Of a stretch of DNA of 64,000 nt, positions 62,295 to 64,000 are shown piece after piece. Position 1 is the first letter of the stretch; every line of letters starts with the position of its first letter. The stretch comes from Myxococcales bacterium (GTDB taxonomy: Bacteria; Myxococcota_A; Polyangia; Polyangiales; Polyangiaceae). The translations under genes were made by a program, and so were the position numbers. The stretch spans positions 1 to 64,000 of the forward strand of contig JAEUKE010000088.1 of the NCBI GenBank assembly GCA_016794345.1, written 5' to 3'. A model generated the notes under the pieces. That model made no database searches, was not told the DNA's origin, and saw only the letters and a program-made list of their open reading frames with translations.

Positions 62295-64000
62295 TCCACG
62301 CGGGCGCGAAGCCGCGCGGCCACCTGCGTGAAGACCTGGTACGACTGCACCAGATTGTCGTCCTTGGCCTCCTCGGCCTTGTCGAGGTAGCCCTGCAGCT
62401 TGTCGGCCGCGGCCGCGTCGCCCTTCGGCGCGAGGGCCTGGAGCGCCTTCAGCGCCGACATGCGAACCGCGCCGTTCGTGATCTTGGGCATGTCGTCCAC
62501 GAGCTTCTTGCGGTCGGCCTCGCCGCCGAGGATGCCGATCATGTACGCGGCCTTGATGCCGGTGAACTGCTGCTCCTTGGCCTGCGTCTTTTCGTCCGTC
62601 AGCTTGGCCTGGTAGCAGGCCAGGTCCTCTTTGCAGTTCGTGACGAGCTCCTTGGCTTGTTTGAACTCGGACTCGAAGGCCTTGCCGACGACGGTCTTGA
62701 TCTGCTTGCCCTGCGCGTCAGTCCCCTGCGCGTCGAGGTTGTAGAGCTTCTCGACCTCGGCCACCTGGTCCGCCTTCATCAGCTTGATGGCGGCCTGGAG
62801 CGCGTAGCCACGGAGAGCGTCGACGTCGGCCTGCTCGCCCTTCAGCTTCGTCGCCGAGTCGACGAGCCACGGGACGAGGCTTGCGTCGAAGAAGTCGCCC
62901 GAGGCGTCCGCGAGGAGCTCCTTCGCGCCGCCGACGCCGGGGACCTCGAGGTCCATCTTCGCTTCGTCGAAGGTCGTCTTGTACGCGTCGAGCGTCTCCT
63001 GCGACTTGGGCAGGAGCGGGAGCACGAGCGAGAGGACGACCTTGCCCGCGTCGTCCGCGCTGCCGCGCGCGGTGAGCAGCGGCTGCACCGAGCTCTGCGC
63101 GCCGAGCGCGCCGAGGATCTCCGCTGCGGTCGAGACGTGCGCCTTCTCCGCGAGCTTCTTCGTGGCGTCGGTGATCTTCCCGTCCTTGTCCTTCTCGGCG
63201 CCGGCGAGCTGCTCCTTGGTGGAGTACTCGACCATCTCCTTGTCCTCGCCCTTGAGGACGGCCTCGGTCGGCTTGACCGCCGCCTTGCCGATCTTCACGA
63301 GCGCGACGAGCGCCGTGTTGCGGACGGGCGCCTTGCGCGGGGTGAGCACGATCTTGATGAGCGGCCGGACGGCCTTTTCGCTCTTCATCTCACCGAGCGC
63401 GCGGACGGCGACGGTCTGCCAGAAGGCCTCGTCGTGGACGGAGGCCTCGTTCGTGGGGTCGATCGGCCGATCGATGAGGGCGATCAGCTCGTCCTCCTGG
63501 GCCTTGTCGGCGACGGCCAGGACGGCCGCCGTGACGTCCTTGCCGATGAGCTTCACCTTCGGGCTCGAGAACTTGATTGTCGTGAAGACCTTCATGACCT
63601 CGGGGGCGAGGCTCTTCGACTTCGTCGCGGCGACCGACCGCATGACGTTGCGCACGTCGTCCTCGCCCTGGTCGGGCTTGTAGTCCGCGAGGGCCTTCTT
63701 CATGCAGGCCTCGGTGCGCGCGTCGCGGAAGTCCGCGAGCAGGGCGATGAGCTCGCTCTTCACGCGCGGCTGGAGGTCGATCTCGACGCAGGCCTTCGTG
63801 AGGGGCTCCGCGATCTTGTCGAGGAGGGACTTCACGTTCGGACCACCCCGGTCCTTCTTGTCCTTCGTCATGTCGTCTTCGTAGAACTGCTTCAGACGCT
63901 TGACGGCCTGGGGCTGCTTCGCCGGATCCTTCATCTCGTTGACGTAGGTCATCGGATCGTTCGGATCGGTGCAGCCGCCCAGCAGGGGCGCCGCGGCGAG
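62291..64000 (-). CDS. HEAT-repeat-like lipoprotein, N-terminus beyond the window
   Basis: 569 residues are visible. The reading frame is open to the window edge, and the last visible residues LAAAPLLGGCTDPNDP are the end of a lipoprotein signal peptide with the lipobox Cys, so only the start of the signal is missing. The rest is a series of helical HEAT/armadillo-like repeats (QTVAVRALGEMKSEKAVRPL, PVRNTALVALVKIGKAAVKP, NGAVRMSALKALQALAPKGD) rich in Lys and Ala, with a few cysteines. A periplasmic scaffold role is inferred. It is translationally coupled to the sigma54 activator, suggesting a signal pathway. Confidence 0.8.

Overview
The window is very GC-rich and reads as a chromosomal segment of a myxobacterium (phylum Myxococcota, probably the Polyangia side; this is inference). 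The signs are a MYXO-CTERM-like C-terminal sorting tail, a nine-repeat DUF4215 cysteine-rich lipoprotein with a fibro-slime-like domain, three Ser/Thr protein kinases (TPR, HEAT-like and PEGA architectures), an FHA-GAF-sigma54 activator, many lipoproteins with TPR or Gly/Ser-rich linkers, and frequent GTG starts with GTGA/ATGA overlaps. No rRNA, tRNA or CRISPR array was seen.

Layout. 1-197: a start-less fragment of an RHS core and a terminator. 198-12564: giant metzincin-like metalloprotease lipoprotein, divergent DUF4215 lipoprotein, a DUF2914-like lipoprotein coupled to trmO, an acyltransferase-SGNH protein with an apparent CTG start, and a TPR lipoprotein. 12553-17700: two STAS-like small proteins, a Tat-exported cytokinin-oxidase-like flavoprotein with a His/Gly-rich linker, a papain-like lipoprotein and the thyA-folA operon. 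17733-22850: a close-packed co-directional run: pectin-acetylesterase-like lipoprotein, phytoene/squalene-synthase-like protein with a degenerate first Asp motif, methyltransferase, sterol-desaturase-family membrane protein, TerB-like protein and PNPOx-like protein.

22838-29256: a kinase-TPR protein divergent from an ECF sigma factor, followed by three secreted lipoproteins in two transcription units, each unit preceded by a copy of a 39-bp element (33/39 identical), and then a Cys-rich bufferin-like peptide. 29278-41092: sarcosine-oxidase-like flavoprotein, trmB, GT-C-like membrane protein, prolyl iminopeptidase, P-loop-less STAND/TPR-like protein, an amino-acid-permease fragment, PPP-type phosphatase, PlsC-like acyltransferase, STAS-like protein, aldo/keto reductase and CysQ-like phosphatase. 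41127-44435: HEAT-like protein with a C-terminal kinase.

44466-47067: L,D-transpeptidase lipoprotein, then a 0.8-kb gene-poor stretch holding inverted repeats and the frameshifted 3' end of an IS5-type transposase. Part of this repeat recurs at 58.6 kb. 47068-56641: PEGA kinase, small lipoproteins, a DUF465 protein, a tail-anchored protein, a MYXO-CTERM protein, and an esterase coupled to a TonB-dependent receptor. 56646-60335: DUF1641-SQR operon divergent from the most unusual gene of the window, a single-chain [2Fe-2S] ferredoxin / FAD-NAD reductase / truncated haemoglobin / CxxC-CxxC protein, resembling a flavohaemoglobin with its modules in reverse order. 60351-64000: FHA-GAF-sigma54 regulator overlapping a HEAT-like lipoprotein that runs off the window.

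Functionally the window is dominated by cell-surface proteins and phospho-signalling, with a few housekeeping genes (thyA, folA, trmB, trmO) between them.
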